DNA from: Lanius collurio | Taxonomy: Eukaryota; Chordata; Aves; Passeriformes; Laniidae | Length of the DNA stretch: 64,000 nucleotides | Reading direction: 5' to 3' | Assembly (NCBI GenBank): GCA_020086605.1 | Contig: JACBWW010000040.1 | Span: 6,210,433-6,274,432, forward strand | Shown: positions 1 through 12,550 of the stretch, one piece after another | Position numbering within the stretch: the first letter of the stretch is position 1 | Layout: every line of letters begins with the position of its first letter | The notes under the pieces: model-generated | Seen by the model: only the letters and a program-made list of their open reading frames with translations | The model's database searches: none | What the model was told of the DNA's origin: nothing | Program-made: the position numbers and the translations under genes

Positions 1-3000
1 GACAGACCAGAATTTGATTTTTTTTCTCCTTCAGTCCCATTCAAGGTACCACAAAGCACTTTCCAACTCAATGCTTTGATCTTCTCTAAAATGGAAATAT
101 TTCCATTTTCTACAATGGAAAAGTGGCCTTTAATACACGACAAGAGAGTCTGATGCCTGAATTTCACAATTAAATACATGTGGAATGGTAAAGATTTGTG
201 ATGCACCTTTCCCCTCAAGTGCCTGGAACTCACTGTTTTATTTATATAGTTCTTCAAAATCCATATGTGTATAATGTTGAATAAAAACAAATGTGGGTTA
301 CATAAAACAGGTGTTGTGGTACAAGGAACCAGAACCTGTGAAACCCACACAAGAAGAACGTCCACAAAGTTCGTAAAGAAAATAAAAGGGAGGATTTTTG
401 AGACAGCACACCCCACACTAATTGTGGTCCTTCCCCAACCTTACAAAAACAGCTCCACACTACAGAAACAAACTGGAGCTGTGTTTACCCAGGAGGAAGT
501 TGTAGCTTGTCAGGATACAGTTGTATAAATAATTTAAAAAATAACCCAGTACATACTGCATGTCCTTTTAAAAAGGAAAATCATAGAACGGAAAATTCTA
601 TTTTCCCACCGTGCACAGAAAGTCATTCAAGTGTCTTTGACACACAGGCCAACGCCTGCTGGAAGTTTCCTTCCTTGAGTTTTGGATCAGGTCCATGGTG
701 AAAACAGAGAAAGTCATGGACATCTTTCCAATTAAGGTGGAAGAACTCAGTGTGCACTTATCACTTGGAATAAAAGTTCTGTGTTTATAATGCAAAACAA
801 GGAAGGGAAATAAGGGTTAACTGTAACAGCAAAGCAATACAGCGTGAAAATGCAGATTTTTTTGTGACCTTCAGGTGGGTTTGTTTTGTTTTAGAATGAG
901 AGATTCACAAGAAGCTACAGGAAAAAGTAGTAATTAAAAAACATCCAATGGTGATAGGGGTAACTTTGTATATCCCTGTTCACCCTTGGAGTTCTGGTCT
1001 CATCTCACCCACTTTTCTCCCATGTTTTGCCACTTCCACAGTGGCTGATGTTCCCCTACTTAAAACCCTGAGCTGCTGGACACAGGAAACCAGCCTGGAG
1101 CTTTCCCTTCTCAGAACAGTTGTTCCCAAAGAGGCCAAGATGGAAATGAGATCCAGATTCAGATCCATGCTTAAAAGAACGGCAGTTTTTCCTAAATTCC
1201 TTTATTCAGATCAATCCATATGGGCAAAGTGCTCTCTGCAGAGGGCTCCCATGGAGCAGGGAGTGCCCAGGGACAGCAGCCTGGAGGGTGCCAAGGCTGC
1301 AGCTGTGCAAGGGAAGGGTCATTCCATGAGCCCGAGCTCCCGGAGCTGCTGTCCCCATATTGCTCCACAGGTCACCACAAGGCACCCTATCCACACTCCA
1401 AACATGGCCAGGTCTTTGGGAGAAGGGTTCCAATGTGATTTCAAGGGACCCACTCAAAAACAGGCTGGCACTTTCTGTGCTGGCTGAGGGGAAAGCTGTG
1501 CACGGCAGGAACGTGCTGAGGACATTCCCCATTGCCCGGAGCAGGGAGAACACCCGGGACTGGGATTTGTCATTCTTTATTTATTTATTTCACAATATTT
1601 CTAGTGTCTATTGTGACTGATGGGTGTCAGGTCAGGGGAGCAGAGAATGATGCCTGAGGTTTTTTCGTATTCCAAGGAGCAGCACACTGAAAAGTGTGGA
1701 ATTAGCTTTGTGTTTTTACTCAGAAGGCTTTTCTACAAATCATTTCTGTCCTAGGATAGACTAAAATATTTTATCACAGGAGGTCCAACTCACTACTAGC
1801 ATAAAGGCCACTGAAATGTGTTTTATCAGGGTTTGTCTTATAGATTTTAGAAGAGTAATTTAAAATTTTACATGTTCAGATATCTTCATAACTGACTTTG
1901 ACATTATGACAAGGGGAGAATCTGGGTCAACTCCCAGTCCCACTCCATCCACTGTTTTCCAGGAGAAAAGGATGCCATTGCTTCTGTTGTTACCGGGAAG
2001 GCTGCTGGAATGTTGCACCTGTTCTTGAGGGCCAGTCTTGAAAAAAAAACTTTAGTACAGGAAAAGGATCAGTCAGAAGTATAAAACAAGTTTCATTTCA
2101 GGAAACATTTAAAAAGTTAACTATTGTTTAAAAATCAGATGTTGACTTCAGCCACAGTTCCAAAAGACACTGGAGAAGAGGAAGACACAGGTGTGTAATT
2201 CCATGTGAAACCAGGCTAAAAATGACAGTAAAACAGTCCAGGTTTGTTATTGCTCTTATTCCCTCTGTTTCAGTGGAGTCAACAGCTGAAGAAAAGAAGC
2301 TGGAGAAGCCTTCTCTGCCTCCATGTACCCCTGGACAGCTGTCCAAGTCCTTCCCTGGACCAAAAGGCCTCTTTTCACCCCTTAGTCCAGAGACCAAAAC
2401 ATCAGTGCTGCCTCTTTAACTCACAGCTGGAAGTTTGTGATAAGGAAAAGCAGGAAACATCTCACAAATAAACAAAGACATGTTCAGGGTGGATCCACAT
2501 CCACCTAAAAAGAGAGAGTTTCCATTATGGAATGTACCTAGCAGTAATCCATATCTGCTTTTCACAGTAAAGCCATATTCACTCAATATATTTTTGCACT
2601 AAAGTTCATCAAAACTTCCAATCAGATTTTTGCTACAGCCCAGAAAGGCAAAGCATAATCTCAGTTTCCATTCCAGGGCTGTTGTTTGGAAATATCTTAT
2701 TATCTCTCCATTAATTAAACTAAAATAAAGGTATGACTAATGTACTCTAATTGTTTACACAATGACAAAAAAGAAAAAGTTTATTTTCTTTTTTAGCCAT
2801 TGAAAAATGCTTTAAGATGCATCTGAGACCTCTGAAAGGCAAATCTAAAAATTCACCCACTTTTCTTTTTTCTTTCATCCTTCGAGATTCCAATCTGCCT
2901 CCTCTACAGGAGGATCTGGTTTGGGATGGGGTGGAAGTGCAACGAGGGAGTGGTGTAAGACAAGAGGAGGACCGTTCACCTTCTCCCCTAATTCCACAAA

Positions 3001-4259
3001 TCAACAGCACTTGGGGAAGCCAAGGAGAAATACACTAGTCTGTGTTGCAAAATGCCCAGGCTATCTGACTACTTAGGCTTTTGGAATTCAGATCTTCACA
3101 CAAAGTGGAAAACAAAAGAAAGTGCCAAAGAGAAAGCTCTTGGTAGGAGATGAGGCATGGAAATGGAGCTCTTCCCGTCTGTGATGAACCCTCCAGGCTG
3201 TGCTTGAAGCACAGCAACACAGGAGGGTGGGGAATCCTGCAAAGCCAGGCCTGGGGTTGTACACAAAGCTTCACTTTGCTTCCATACTTAGGATATTCCA
3301 TAAGGCATAAATTTCATTCTAAAATATGACTTTTATATAACCAGTACATTCTGTGCAAAACTGGTTAACTCCATGCCCTCAAAATATCATGCGCTTTCCA
3401 GCATATAAATCCCAGACCTTGACATCTAAAGAATGCTTGGCAGATCCAGCAAGAAGCACAGCCAAGGGAGAAGTCAAAGGTATTTGTAAGGTTTCCAGCC
3501 AGCCAAGAATATTAACACCTTGCCCAAACTTAAAAGGAAAAAAATTGTTGTGGTGCACGTGAAGAAGTGATTTTAAGACAGTTTTTATGTGTTCTGCAAA
3601 AGATTTGTGTGCTGGCTTGGCTTTGAATGCACTGTCATGGGAAGAACCCTCCAAGAGCTGCAAATATTCATGCAGAGTCCTGGCTGGACTTGGTAACCTC
3701 ATCTCAGGACAGAATCATTTTTCATGTGTGCACATAATGGAATTATCTGGAAGCCAGGAGAGCTGAAAGGGAGAGAGATGCTCCCAGGTGACAGCCTGCC
3801 TTATCTCAGCTGCATTTCACTGAGTGTCTCTTCAGAAAACTGGCACTGACAAAAACCTTTCCAGTGCCTTGGACTAGAGGAAAATGGGAGTGGAAGGGAT
3901 CCCAGAGGACTGCTATTTCTAGGGCACACCCAGACCGGTGTTTGAGATCCTTCTTTTGACAGGCTTTCAGTCACAGCCTCCACAGTGCTCCCTCCCTTCT
4001 CTATGCACCTCTTCAGCTTTTCCAATGCTAAAAGTTTGCCCTAAAATCCAGTCCAAATGATGGCACATCCTGAAGCAGGATAGTGGGGTTTTCATACTGG
4101 ATTGGCATCCCCAGATTTTTACTGCCGTTACTTCAGAGTGGTTTTGCACTACCTGAGGGTCCCAGCTGTGTGCAAGCAGGGCCTTGCAGAATATTCCCCC
4201 AGCTTTGGCAGAAATCAGTACATCTTTTCCTACAAGTTCAGTAGGGATCTCACAAAATC
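1..4259. other. Unique non-coding DNA, no gene seen
   Basis: Apart from the palindrome at 88-109 and a short TTTA run near 1575-1590 I see no repeat family here. Overlapping open frames at 948-1553 occur on both strands in a GC-richer patch and carry no recognisable domain. No poly-A-tailed retrocopy or splice-flanked exon stands out. Confidence 0.5.
88..109. repeat. Perfect 22-bp palindrome
   Basis: The 11-base left arm AAAATGGAAAT (88-98) is followed directly by its exact reverse complement (99-109). A further AATGGAA at 114-120 can pair with TTCCATT at 101-107, so the site has three ATGGAAA-type arms. GGAAA cores fit NFAT-like sites and the ATTTCCAT arms are common in AT-rich vertebrate DNA. 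Function is unknown. Confidence 0.85.
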
Positions 4260-4420
4260 CAGGCGAGATTTGAGCGGATTTTGCAGACAAACACCCTGGG
4301 AGCAGTGAAGGAGCCGCGCGTCGGCTGCAGGGCTGGGAGGAGCGGAGCCCTCCGTGCCAGGAGATAGCAGGGGCCACAGGGCTGGCCCCGGCCCACTGGC
4401 CTCCTTCCCACTCATCAGAG
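4260..4420. promoter_or_regulatory. Small CpG-rich patch
   Basis: Against a CpG-poor background this stretch holds a cluster of CpGs, notably in gccgcgcgtcggc at 4313-4325, plus agcggattt, gagcggagcc, ctccgtgcc and ccccggcc. It is too short for a usual CpG island and no transcription start or exon is evident. A minus-strand open frame of 209 codons crosses it (3967-4596), but plus and minus frames are open together here and its product resembles nothing I know. It may be a small unmethylated regulatory patch or a remnant of a GC-rich repeat. Confidence 0.3.
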
Positions 4421-7400
4421 CCAACAGGTCTCCACCCAGGACACAGCCTGGGACTTCTCACTCTTTTCCAAAAAAACAGCAGGCTGTCCGGGGTTTGTAG
4501 TGAAGCCTCAGGAAAGATCCTTGTTTCATCTGCGCCACGGCTCAGAGCCCACAGGACAGCACTGCCTCCACAGCAGATTTTCCAGTGGTTTCCCAAATGA
4601 TTTCATTGATTTCAGCATATTTCAAGGCATCGATATAATTCTCACATTTGGAGGAAAAATGAGATTTCCTACTCTTCCCCCTGCCTCCCTTCTTGTGTCA
4701 CATCATTGCTGCCTATGTCCAGGCTGCAGGAAAAATCCCTTGTCCTGAGAGATGAGCAGAGGCCTGAAGATCAGGAACAGCTTCCTCTCAGCAGCCAGTT
4801 CTCACAGGGAAGGCTGGAAGTGGGAGCAAGCAGGCAGAGAGTCAAAAGCACCTTTCTAGAATCATCTGTTCCCTGACAACCTTGGAATTCCAGGAGAGAT
4901 TTGGGCCCTCCAAAGATGATTCCTCCTCCAGCTTTTCCAATGATGCTCATGTGCCAGGCCAGGCTTGTGCAGCAGAGAGGAGCCAATGGAACTGATTCAG
5001 CTGCCACCAAATCAGGGAAAGCCTTTTTGTTCCTTCCTGCAGTTCCATGTGCTCAAGCATTCAAGTGGTGGTCAAGCAGAGCAGATGTAGAAATGTCAGG
5101 ATTGAAGGAACGGGGACTTCACAATTAGGAGCAATTGCCTGAATGCCCCTCTTCCACAGGCCACAACATCCCCCACCATCATTTCCTTCCCCAGCAACAA
5201 ATCTTGGGCAAACTGGATTAAATCTCAGTTAGGTTTGTCTTCCTTAGACATATGAAGGTTCCAAGGGGAAGAGAATTCATTATTCATTCATTATGCAGCC
5301 TATTACATTTTTGCAGTGATTGCTTACCCTCCCTGTTGAAAACAGAAAAACCCCTCAGAACAAATAAAAAATACCAAACCTCTCCTCTGACTAATGCAAC
5401 TTTCCAGTGCTCTCCCACCTCCGCAGATGAAGAGCTGCTTGTGCAATTTTAATTCAGCCCTCCCTGTGTTATGAACTATTACACACTATTTTTCCCACTG
5501 GGCCCCCGTCTTCTTTCTGTCTCCAGGAAAAATGATCCCTAATAGCAACGAGTTGACACTTTGTTTTCTCCTCATTTTTCTACACGTTACTTGATGCCTG
5601 GCTTTCTGCTCTTAACTCTGATTTCTCATCTCTGTGCTGGTTTTTGGGTTGGTTTTGTTTTTCCTGGTACTTATAACTAATACCCTGTTGCTTCCTAGCC
5701 CTCCCTGTCAATCTTCATTATTTGGCTTCCAATCCTTACCTCTGTTTATCTTGTCAGAGTCAGGCTCCATGAAACCTGTTTCATTCATGCTGATCTACTA
5801 AATTCCACCTCACTAGACCTCACCCTTGCACTGATACATCCCTGAAAGTGCCGTCTCCTCCCTCCCTTGTCAGGAGATTAAGGCTGCCTTGCCTTGCTGG
5901 CTGCCTTCAGGAACATCTTTCAGCAGCCTGTGGAGCAGTAGCCCCTTGGAAATGCCCCTGTGGCCTCAGTTCGGCTTCCCAGCCATCTGTCACCCCTGGA
6001 CCAGGCCATTCCTTGCTCAGTGTTCAACCCAGTTTCACTCAGACACTCTCACCCAAGGCCTGTTTCACCACACAGACTCTTCCCTGACAAACTCCAACAA
6101 GCCTCTCCCCGGTAGAAGGTGGTGTTACTGAGGTTTTATAATGTCTAAATTTGGGTTACTTTCACAGATGTGGCAAATCACACATCTGTGGTAACCACCT
6201 TCCTAAAGAGCAAGTCAATAAAGTTTAACCAATCTATAAAAAAACCAAATGGTATAACGTGGGACACACTTGGTTGTGAGGAAGAGCTGAAGTGCTTTTG
6301 TTGAAAGTTAAAAACCCACGGCAAAAGCAAGTTCAACCTGAGCCTGACACTGAGGGCAGGATACTTCGGTCTGAAAAGTTCAAATCTGACATTCACAAGC
6401 TACTGGAAAAGGGGAATTGGAACTCTCAGACACTGGAAGTGTGTCATTTATTGGCATGGGCACCTGAACTTTCAATAATATGTTTTTTCAGCAGTGAAGT
6501 TTTTGGGACATGTCAATATGTTAAGACAGTCTCTGCATGTGGCTTTTCCATTTGAGATTCTCTATCAGATATAATTTTTGTGAAAAAACAAAACCTGTTC
6601 CCACCCTTCTGATCTCAGTTGAGTGGAAATGGCTGCAGCAGAGCAATCACCTCCAGAAAATTACAGGCAATTAATTCCACCAGCTGCTCCCCTCTCCTGC
6701 AGCTCTGTTTAGGAAACACTCAGCCATGTCAAGCTCTTTTGGGTACTTTTACACTGCTCAGAGCCAGGCCCTGTGGTTCTCACACCAACCTGCTCTTCTG
6801 CCCACCTCCAGTGATGCTAGAAAGGATTTTCCTAAACCAAAAACAAAAGCCCAGCCTTTCCTCTTCTGGAAAGAAGCAATGTAAATGGATTACTAAGCCT
6901 AAAAGTCCATCACTGATGCTCCTGGGATGGGAGCATTTATTTCTCTTCTCCTGAGGTCACAGCACAGCTGTGTGAACCAGGAACACTTCTGAGCAAGCTA
7001 ATAAACCTGCAGTTAATGCCCAGGAATTGTCTATGGGAGCAGGCTGAGTTATTCTTACAGTCATAACAGAAAGACAGCAGTGCAAATTATATTTAACCCC
7101 CATGCAGCCCATTGAGCAAAAAATAGCTCTGGCTATGCTAAGGAACAGCAAAGCTGGGAGAAGAACTGGACTGGCAATTCAAAACAGGCCTTGTGATTCC
7201 AAATTAATGTCAGAAGGCACAGGCTCACACAATGTGGATGTGCTCTGTAGATCTGGATGTATCTGTGACTCTGACCTGGCACGCAAAGCTCTGAGATCCT
7301 CCACCTTCCACTTCACTTCAGGCACAATAAATCAGCCACAGTCATGCACCAAACACCAGGAAAATGGTTAAGAGGTCTCCACACCCTATTTTCTCTGTCC

Positions 7401-10130
7401 TTTTCCTGACTGTTTGGAGCCTCCCATGTTCCTCTTAGTCCTTCCAAACTAATTGCAGCAAGATGTCCTGTCATCACAGAGAAATCTGCATGTTAAGCAT
7501 CTGCAGGGTTTCTGCTCTGAGTTCTAGAGGGAGCATAGGCTCTGCAGCACTTTCAGGGATGAAATGAACCCTCACTCATCAGAGAGAGCACCACTGCTCC
7601 ACAGACTTTCAGGGTCATGGATGTTGGGATGGACAGACAGCTCCTTTAAGCCTAGCAAAGGCCTAGCCAAGTGTTGAAAATAATTTGTTTTAAGTTGGCA
7701 GCAAGCCCTAGTGATCAATTTATCATCTCAATTCCATAAAATTTTGCCTTAGCATTCCCACTCCTTGCATGGGAATCTCTGCTCATTACTAACTGATATT
7801 ATATGTATCTCTATATGTATTCTGATATTATTAAGACTGAGATTCAGCACAAATCTACCAGACTATTCACACTCTGGTCAAGTCAGATCCTCCTTTGAGG
7901 TAGCACCAGACGCTGGACCGCCGAGACACTGCAGACACACGTTTTATTCATGGAGATTGGAGAGCAGGGCAAGGCAGCAGGACTGGCAGTGCTGAGCTCC
8001 TCTGAAGTTTCACAGCTCTGAAGAGAAGGTTTTCAAGGGTCCCGTGTCATTCAAAGTGATGTGATTTTTTAATTGCTGCAGAAAGAGCTCAGCCACAGAC
8101 ATAGCCTTCAGATCCCTGCTTTGTTCCCGGTCCCCAGATATCATCAACACTGCCATGAAAGAGCTGTGAACTGGAAGAGCAGTGCAGACATTGAAATGGA
8201 AATGAGGGTACAATCATCTCGCCTGGCTCCAGGAGCTATTACTTACCCCCACTGACTTCTGAACCAGTGGAGCGCTTAACAAAGCAGGGCAGAGGCACTT
8301 GATTCTTTATGGACATGTGTTTATCCTGCAGATGTATCGGGATGGCTCCAACCGGTATGGTAGGAAGGATGTGGGATAATTTACAATAACAAAGTCAAGT
8401 GTGTGTTGTTCCTCTAAACTCTGCTCATTGGCCTCAGATCCTGTTCTCCTCTATGCTCAAGAGCCTCACCTTACCCTCGTGGATGCTGGAGTGCCTCGAA
8501 CTCAGGCTGGCATTGTGGGAATCTCAAGAGTGGGAACAAGAGCCTTCCTGCAAGGAGAAACACTCTGGGCAAGCAGAGATGCTCTCACTGGTGTCCTGGA
8601 AAATGGCTCATGCTAAATTGGACCAACTCTGCACAAGTCCTTGTGCAGCTTCAAACAGCTTCAGCTGTTCCACGAATTCCACGTGAGTCACTCCCACCTG
8701 TTCCACGTTTGGGTTTTCTCAGCGTCTCTGCCCCAGCACTCCAAGGAATGTGCTCTCATGCCCTGCACCTGTCACTCCCGCTTGAACCGGCTCCACTGCT
8801 GCCCAGAGTTCCCGATTCACCACTGGCTGTGCCTGCCCCTGCCCCTTCAGCATTCCCCTCCCGGGCTTGCCTTCCTGCTGCACTGTGCCAGGAGCATCCA
8901 GAGGTTCTCCTGCCTGGCTCAGACACACATCCTGGGGACACAAGTCCACCCCAGTGTCACCTGCTGTGAACACAAAGACTCTCACGGACACTGACAGCCA
9001 TTTCCTTTCAGGTCCAGGACAGCTACCTCCCCATTCCACTGGTGACAGTCTGAATTCAAACCAGAAATGCACTCTGCCCAAACAGTTAAATCCCAGCCAT
9101 ATTCACCTTTGCTCTGACTGATAAGGCTTCACATCATTCTAATCCATAAGAAGCTGCTCCAGAGATGGATTCATTCCATACAGGCTTTTCTTTTCATTTA
9201 CCCAGGTGCCCTTTGATCTTGTGGATCTCTGTATTTAATTACAGGAGCTGAATGAGGCTCATATCCTATCTCCTGGTGCACTTTGCTCAGGTCTGGCTTT
9301 TCTTTTTCTGTTTGGGGAAGGAGAGTGCAGTTCTTGGAAGCACAGCTCTTTAATTTTAATATACTACAAGTGCAAGAGTAAGCTCACCTTCAAGTGCTCC
9401 TCATTGTCGATGCATGAATAAACAACTGGCAGGGGAGGGAGAACATTGCAAAAAGGTGCTTCTAGATGAATATGCTCAGCAGCCATAAAGGACCTCAGTG
9501 ATTTCCTGGGGCACTAAGGCCTTGGTGGTACTGCTCTGCCACTTCCAATCAGCATAAGTGTAGTACTTGACAATTCTCCTTGACTGCTGAAAAATAATAA
9601 TAAAAAGATTAAAACCAAAACAGAACTAGGAGAAAGAGAAGTTTATGTTAGACTCCAAATTTGCAGTCCAGAGCATTGAAGAAGAACTGTCACTTTGCAG
9701 TGAGTAGAACAGGTAAAGAAGTGGGATGCAACAGAAAACAAGTTGGGAAAAACTCCTCTTATTGCACTTCTGCCTCTATGTCTGCTCTAACTGAGAGTTT
9801 GACCTCTTCTAATTGTAGCCCAGAACATTGTGGGGTGCACTGACAGCAATGTGATCATGGCAGACTTAGATTATTGCAGGCAGGTCAGGACTTGGATCAT
9901 GGATCTTCAGTGAAATGGAAACATTCCTTCGGACCCCAGGCCAGCTTCACGCAAGCTTTCTACCACCACAACACTAAAGACTGAGGATTTGGCCAAAGAG
10001 CTTGGATCCCGAGCTGGAGAGCTTCTCATTTCAGCCCAGCAGCTGCACTGTGGAGTTCACCTTTGGGCAGGATCTTCCCCACCTTTGTGGGCAGTGCCAG
10101 GCACTGGAACAAGGCAGCCAGACACTGTTA
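4421..10130. other. Unique non-coding DNA with a pyrimidine-biased stretch
   Basis: No coding region is supported. From about 5280 to 6120 the plus strand is rich in C and T (many ctccc, ttctt, cctt runs). At 8654-8669 AACAGCT and its reverse complement AGCTGTT flank TC, giving two E-box-like cores. The 8600-9100 part is GC-richer and shows open frames on both strands, none with a known family signature. Confidence 0.45.
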
Positions 10131-10260
10131 TCAGTGCAGCAGTGAGTACTCTGCTCCTTGGCTAATTAGCTGAGCTAGTACCCCTCTCAGATGACTTATT
10201 TTTAGACCTTGCCTACAGGGAACTGAGCCTCTAAGAGGCTCTGGAATGGGTCAGCTGAAA
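10131..10260. promoter_or_regulatory. Candidate non-coding element with homeodomain palindrome
   Basis: The segment contains the 10-bp palindrome gctaattagc (10161-10170) with a full TAATTA homeodomain core, followed by tgagctagt and a TCAGATGACT stretch. Sequence complexity is high and no repeat is recognised. The call as a regulatory element is inference from motif content only. Confidence 0.2.
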
Positions 10261-11070
10261 CAGACTGTTACATTATGGATGTGGCAGCTGTGCTTGGCAA
10301 TATCCACGGGCTGGGACTGAGGCATCTGCAGCACCACCTTCACCTGTGCCTCTTTCCTGGAGGTTCCAAGGCACCACTGAACAGCACCCTCCTTGTGTCA
10401 TCCTAACTCACCACAGGGCTTCACAGTGTTCCTTAACAGATAAAACCAAAATCTGTGTCTAAAATTAAGCTTCTGCATTAGCTATGCATGGTGTAGCTCA
10501 TTAAAAATGGATCCTCCTTTTGAGCTCTGACACATACGTAGGGGAATATATTGCTCCATATACACAAAGTACTGGAATAAAATATCCATTACCTGCATGT
10601 CCCTGTTTCAGCACAGGACTACGGAATGTGGTGCCGGTTACAACTGCTGATTTGGCTGTTCTGCCAAAGACTGTCCCTGCTGCTGGGTTATGCTTATGAA
10701 GCCCTTGGGAAGGTGGAGGAAGTGAGGTCAGTGAGTGGCTGAGTGTCCCATGGACACCGAGTCCCGGGCCATGGGAACAAGCCTTTGTCCCAGAACAATC
10801 CAACTTGGACTGCTGCTCCTTTGAAGGTCACCCAGAACAGGAGAGCAGCAACACTGGAGAGCAGCCAACTTCTGCTAGCAGAAAACAGTCACAGGTACTA
10901 AGGGGAGTTTTGCTATGGAATAATGAGCTCACAAACTTGTTTCTCCAGAGCCAATAAGCAGGACTCCAAGGTCATTCACAGCAGAGCCCCGTGCCAAAAC
11001 CCTAAAGGCAGAGGGCTTCTCACTCAAAAATTCTCCATACCCAGATATTTCTTGAAAGGCCAGCTGCTTC

Positions 11071-11146
11071 ATTATTATTGTTATTATTACTACTACTATT
11101 ATGTTAACATAATAATACTACTATTAATATTACTCCTAATAATAGT
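11071..11146. repeat. (ATT)n/(ACT)n trinucleotide repeat with central palindrome
   Basis: An imperfect run of ATT and ACT triplets flips orientation around a perfect 18-bp palindrome at 11097-11114, centred on GTTAAC. The left side reads ATT/ACT and the right side AAT/ACT, so the tract is partly mirror- and inverted-symmetric and could extrude as a hairpin. It is a simple-sequence repeat and likely length-polymorphic. Confidence 0.85.
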
Positions 11147-11648
11147 TCTGCCTCATTAACCAAATGAGGGCTGCTGCTCTCTTTCTGAACACATTGTCTC
11201 ACATGGAGAAGACAATGCACTGGTTTATTGGCACCTGCTGCTTTTAATCCAGATGTTTGCTACAGGTTAAGTGAATGAGGGAAAATCACACCCAAATATT
11301 TTAGCAAACTATCTGCATGATGGTCTGTGAAAATGGTGATGAACCAAGGCACAGGTGAAGAGAATTGGGAGTCCCGGGGACAAGGACTGCAAAATGTAAT
11401 GCTCAGGTATCTGTTTGTGGGTCCACGCCTTATTTAGAGGAGACAGACTTCTTGCAACTTGTTTCTTAATATCTGGGAGTAGTGCATGAACCAGCATTAC
11501 TGAAAGAAAAACAAAAAAAGGCAGTGTCTTATGTGCTGTAATAGGATTAAACTGTTTTTCAAGCTCAATTATCTGACTCACAATTATAGCTTGCTACCAA
11601 GACTGCAGCAAAGCAATTCCTGGGATAGATGGCAAATACCTCCTCAGG

Positions 11649-11695
11649 TATATATATATATATATCTTTATAATTATCCTTTATATATAAAGGAT
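11649..11695. repeat. TA microsatellite followed by a perfect 20-bp palindrome
   Basis: A run of eight TA units (11649-11665) is followed after about 10 bp by a perfect palindrome at 11676-11695 with arms ATCCTTTATA / TATAAAGGAT. Both parts can form cruciform or hairpin structures. Confidence 0.85.
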
Positions 11696-11989
11696 GAATT
11701 CTCCAACGTATAAAGTTGCAGGCATGTGTGAGTGAGCTGTACACAAACTAAGCAGTTTGGGCTTCACCAAAACATTTGTTTTGTACCTGTGATTTGGTCA
11801 CAGAAAAGACATCACTTACCCATTATGGTTCTTACATTAATCCTGCAGCCTGAGGCTCCTCTTTGGAGCAACTCGATAGACAACAGGTCTGTGTGAACAA
11901 ACACAGGTTAAATCCCCTGTGTACACGCCCAGCATTGGTTCTCACCGAATTCTCTACCAAATCCCTTCAGCTGTAATTGCTGTGCTCCA

Positions 11990-12215
11990 GCCCCATCGCG
12001 TCATCCCGGGTGCCGCAGGCTCAGGGACCAATTAGTGACACAAGCTCCTGTCACCTAGGAGATGGGAAGGCAGTGTCTTAGCGTTCCCATCTTCAGAGAC
12101 TCTCCCTGAGACTGGATTTGGGCTCTGCATGACATTTCACCACACCGGCAGACTCCCAGGACAACTAATTAAATATTATGGCTGGCCATAATATTGCCTC
12201 AGTTATCGTGGTGCC
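11990..12215. promoter_or_regulatory. Candidate conserved non-coding element (homeodomain sites, palindrome)
   Basis: This patch keeps several CpGs (catcgcgtcatcccgggtgccg, ttagcgttcc, caccggc, ttatcgtgg) in an otherwise CpG-poor region. It holds CAATTAG (12029-12035), ACTAATTAA (12163-12171) and the 24-bp palindrome at 12172-12195. It has no repeat signature and no coding frame. CpG retention and dense homeodomain cores are what one sees in developmental enhancers, but conservation has not been tested. Confidence 0.3.
12172..12195. repeat. 24-bp near-perfect palindrome
   Basis: The 11-base arm AATATTATGGC is followed by a central TG and then the exact reverse complement GGCCATAATATT less one central mismatch. 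It directly follows an ACTAATTAA homeodomain-type core at 12163-12171. It sits in a CpG-retaining, motif-rich patch, so it could be a dimeric protein-binding site, but no factor is identified. Confidence 0.8.
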
Positions 12216-12509
12216 TTAAATTCATGAGAAGCTTTAAGGATTCCTACAAAGGAGGAAAGCAGTGTCCTTACAGAGGAAGTGCTGATGCTCCTAAAAATTG
12301 CCAGGCTCCCTGTCACCCTGTGGCTGGGGAGCTGAGAGCCAGGGATCAGCGATCTCCCCAGTTCCACCTGGATGCCTAAAGCCCATTACTCTGTTCTAGC
12401 AAATTCCTTCCTGTCTTTCTGATAAGAACCAAATCTTGAAATGCCTCTGCCTAGAGACACAGATCATGGTGATGCTGCCAGGATATGTTGCCTTTGCAAT
12501 GCTTATATG

Positions 12510-12550
12510 AAATATAAATATATATATAAATAAATATAAATATATATAAA
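12510..12550. repeat. AT-rich tandem duplication, period about 22 bp
   Basis: Two successive copies of an aaatataaatatatata unit start at 12510 and 12532. The second is shorter by one TA step. This is a minisatellite-like AT tract. Confidence 0.8.

Noticed and set aside
948..1553. 179-codon plus frame and 115-codon minus frame overlapping
   Set aside because: Opposing open frames in a GC-richer patch with no recognisable protein.
3967..4596. 209-codon minus-strand open frame across the CpG patch
   Set aside because: No domain, splice context or family similarity. Best explained by local GC content removing stops.
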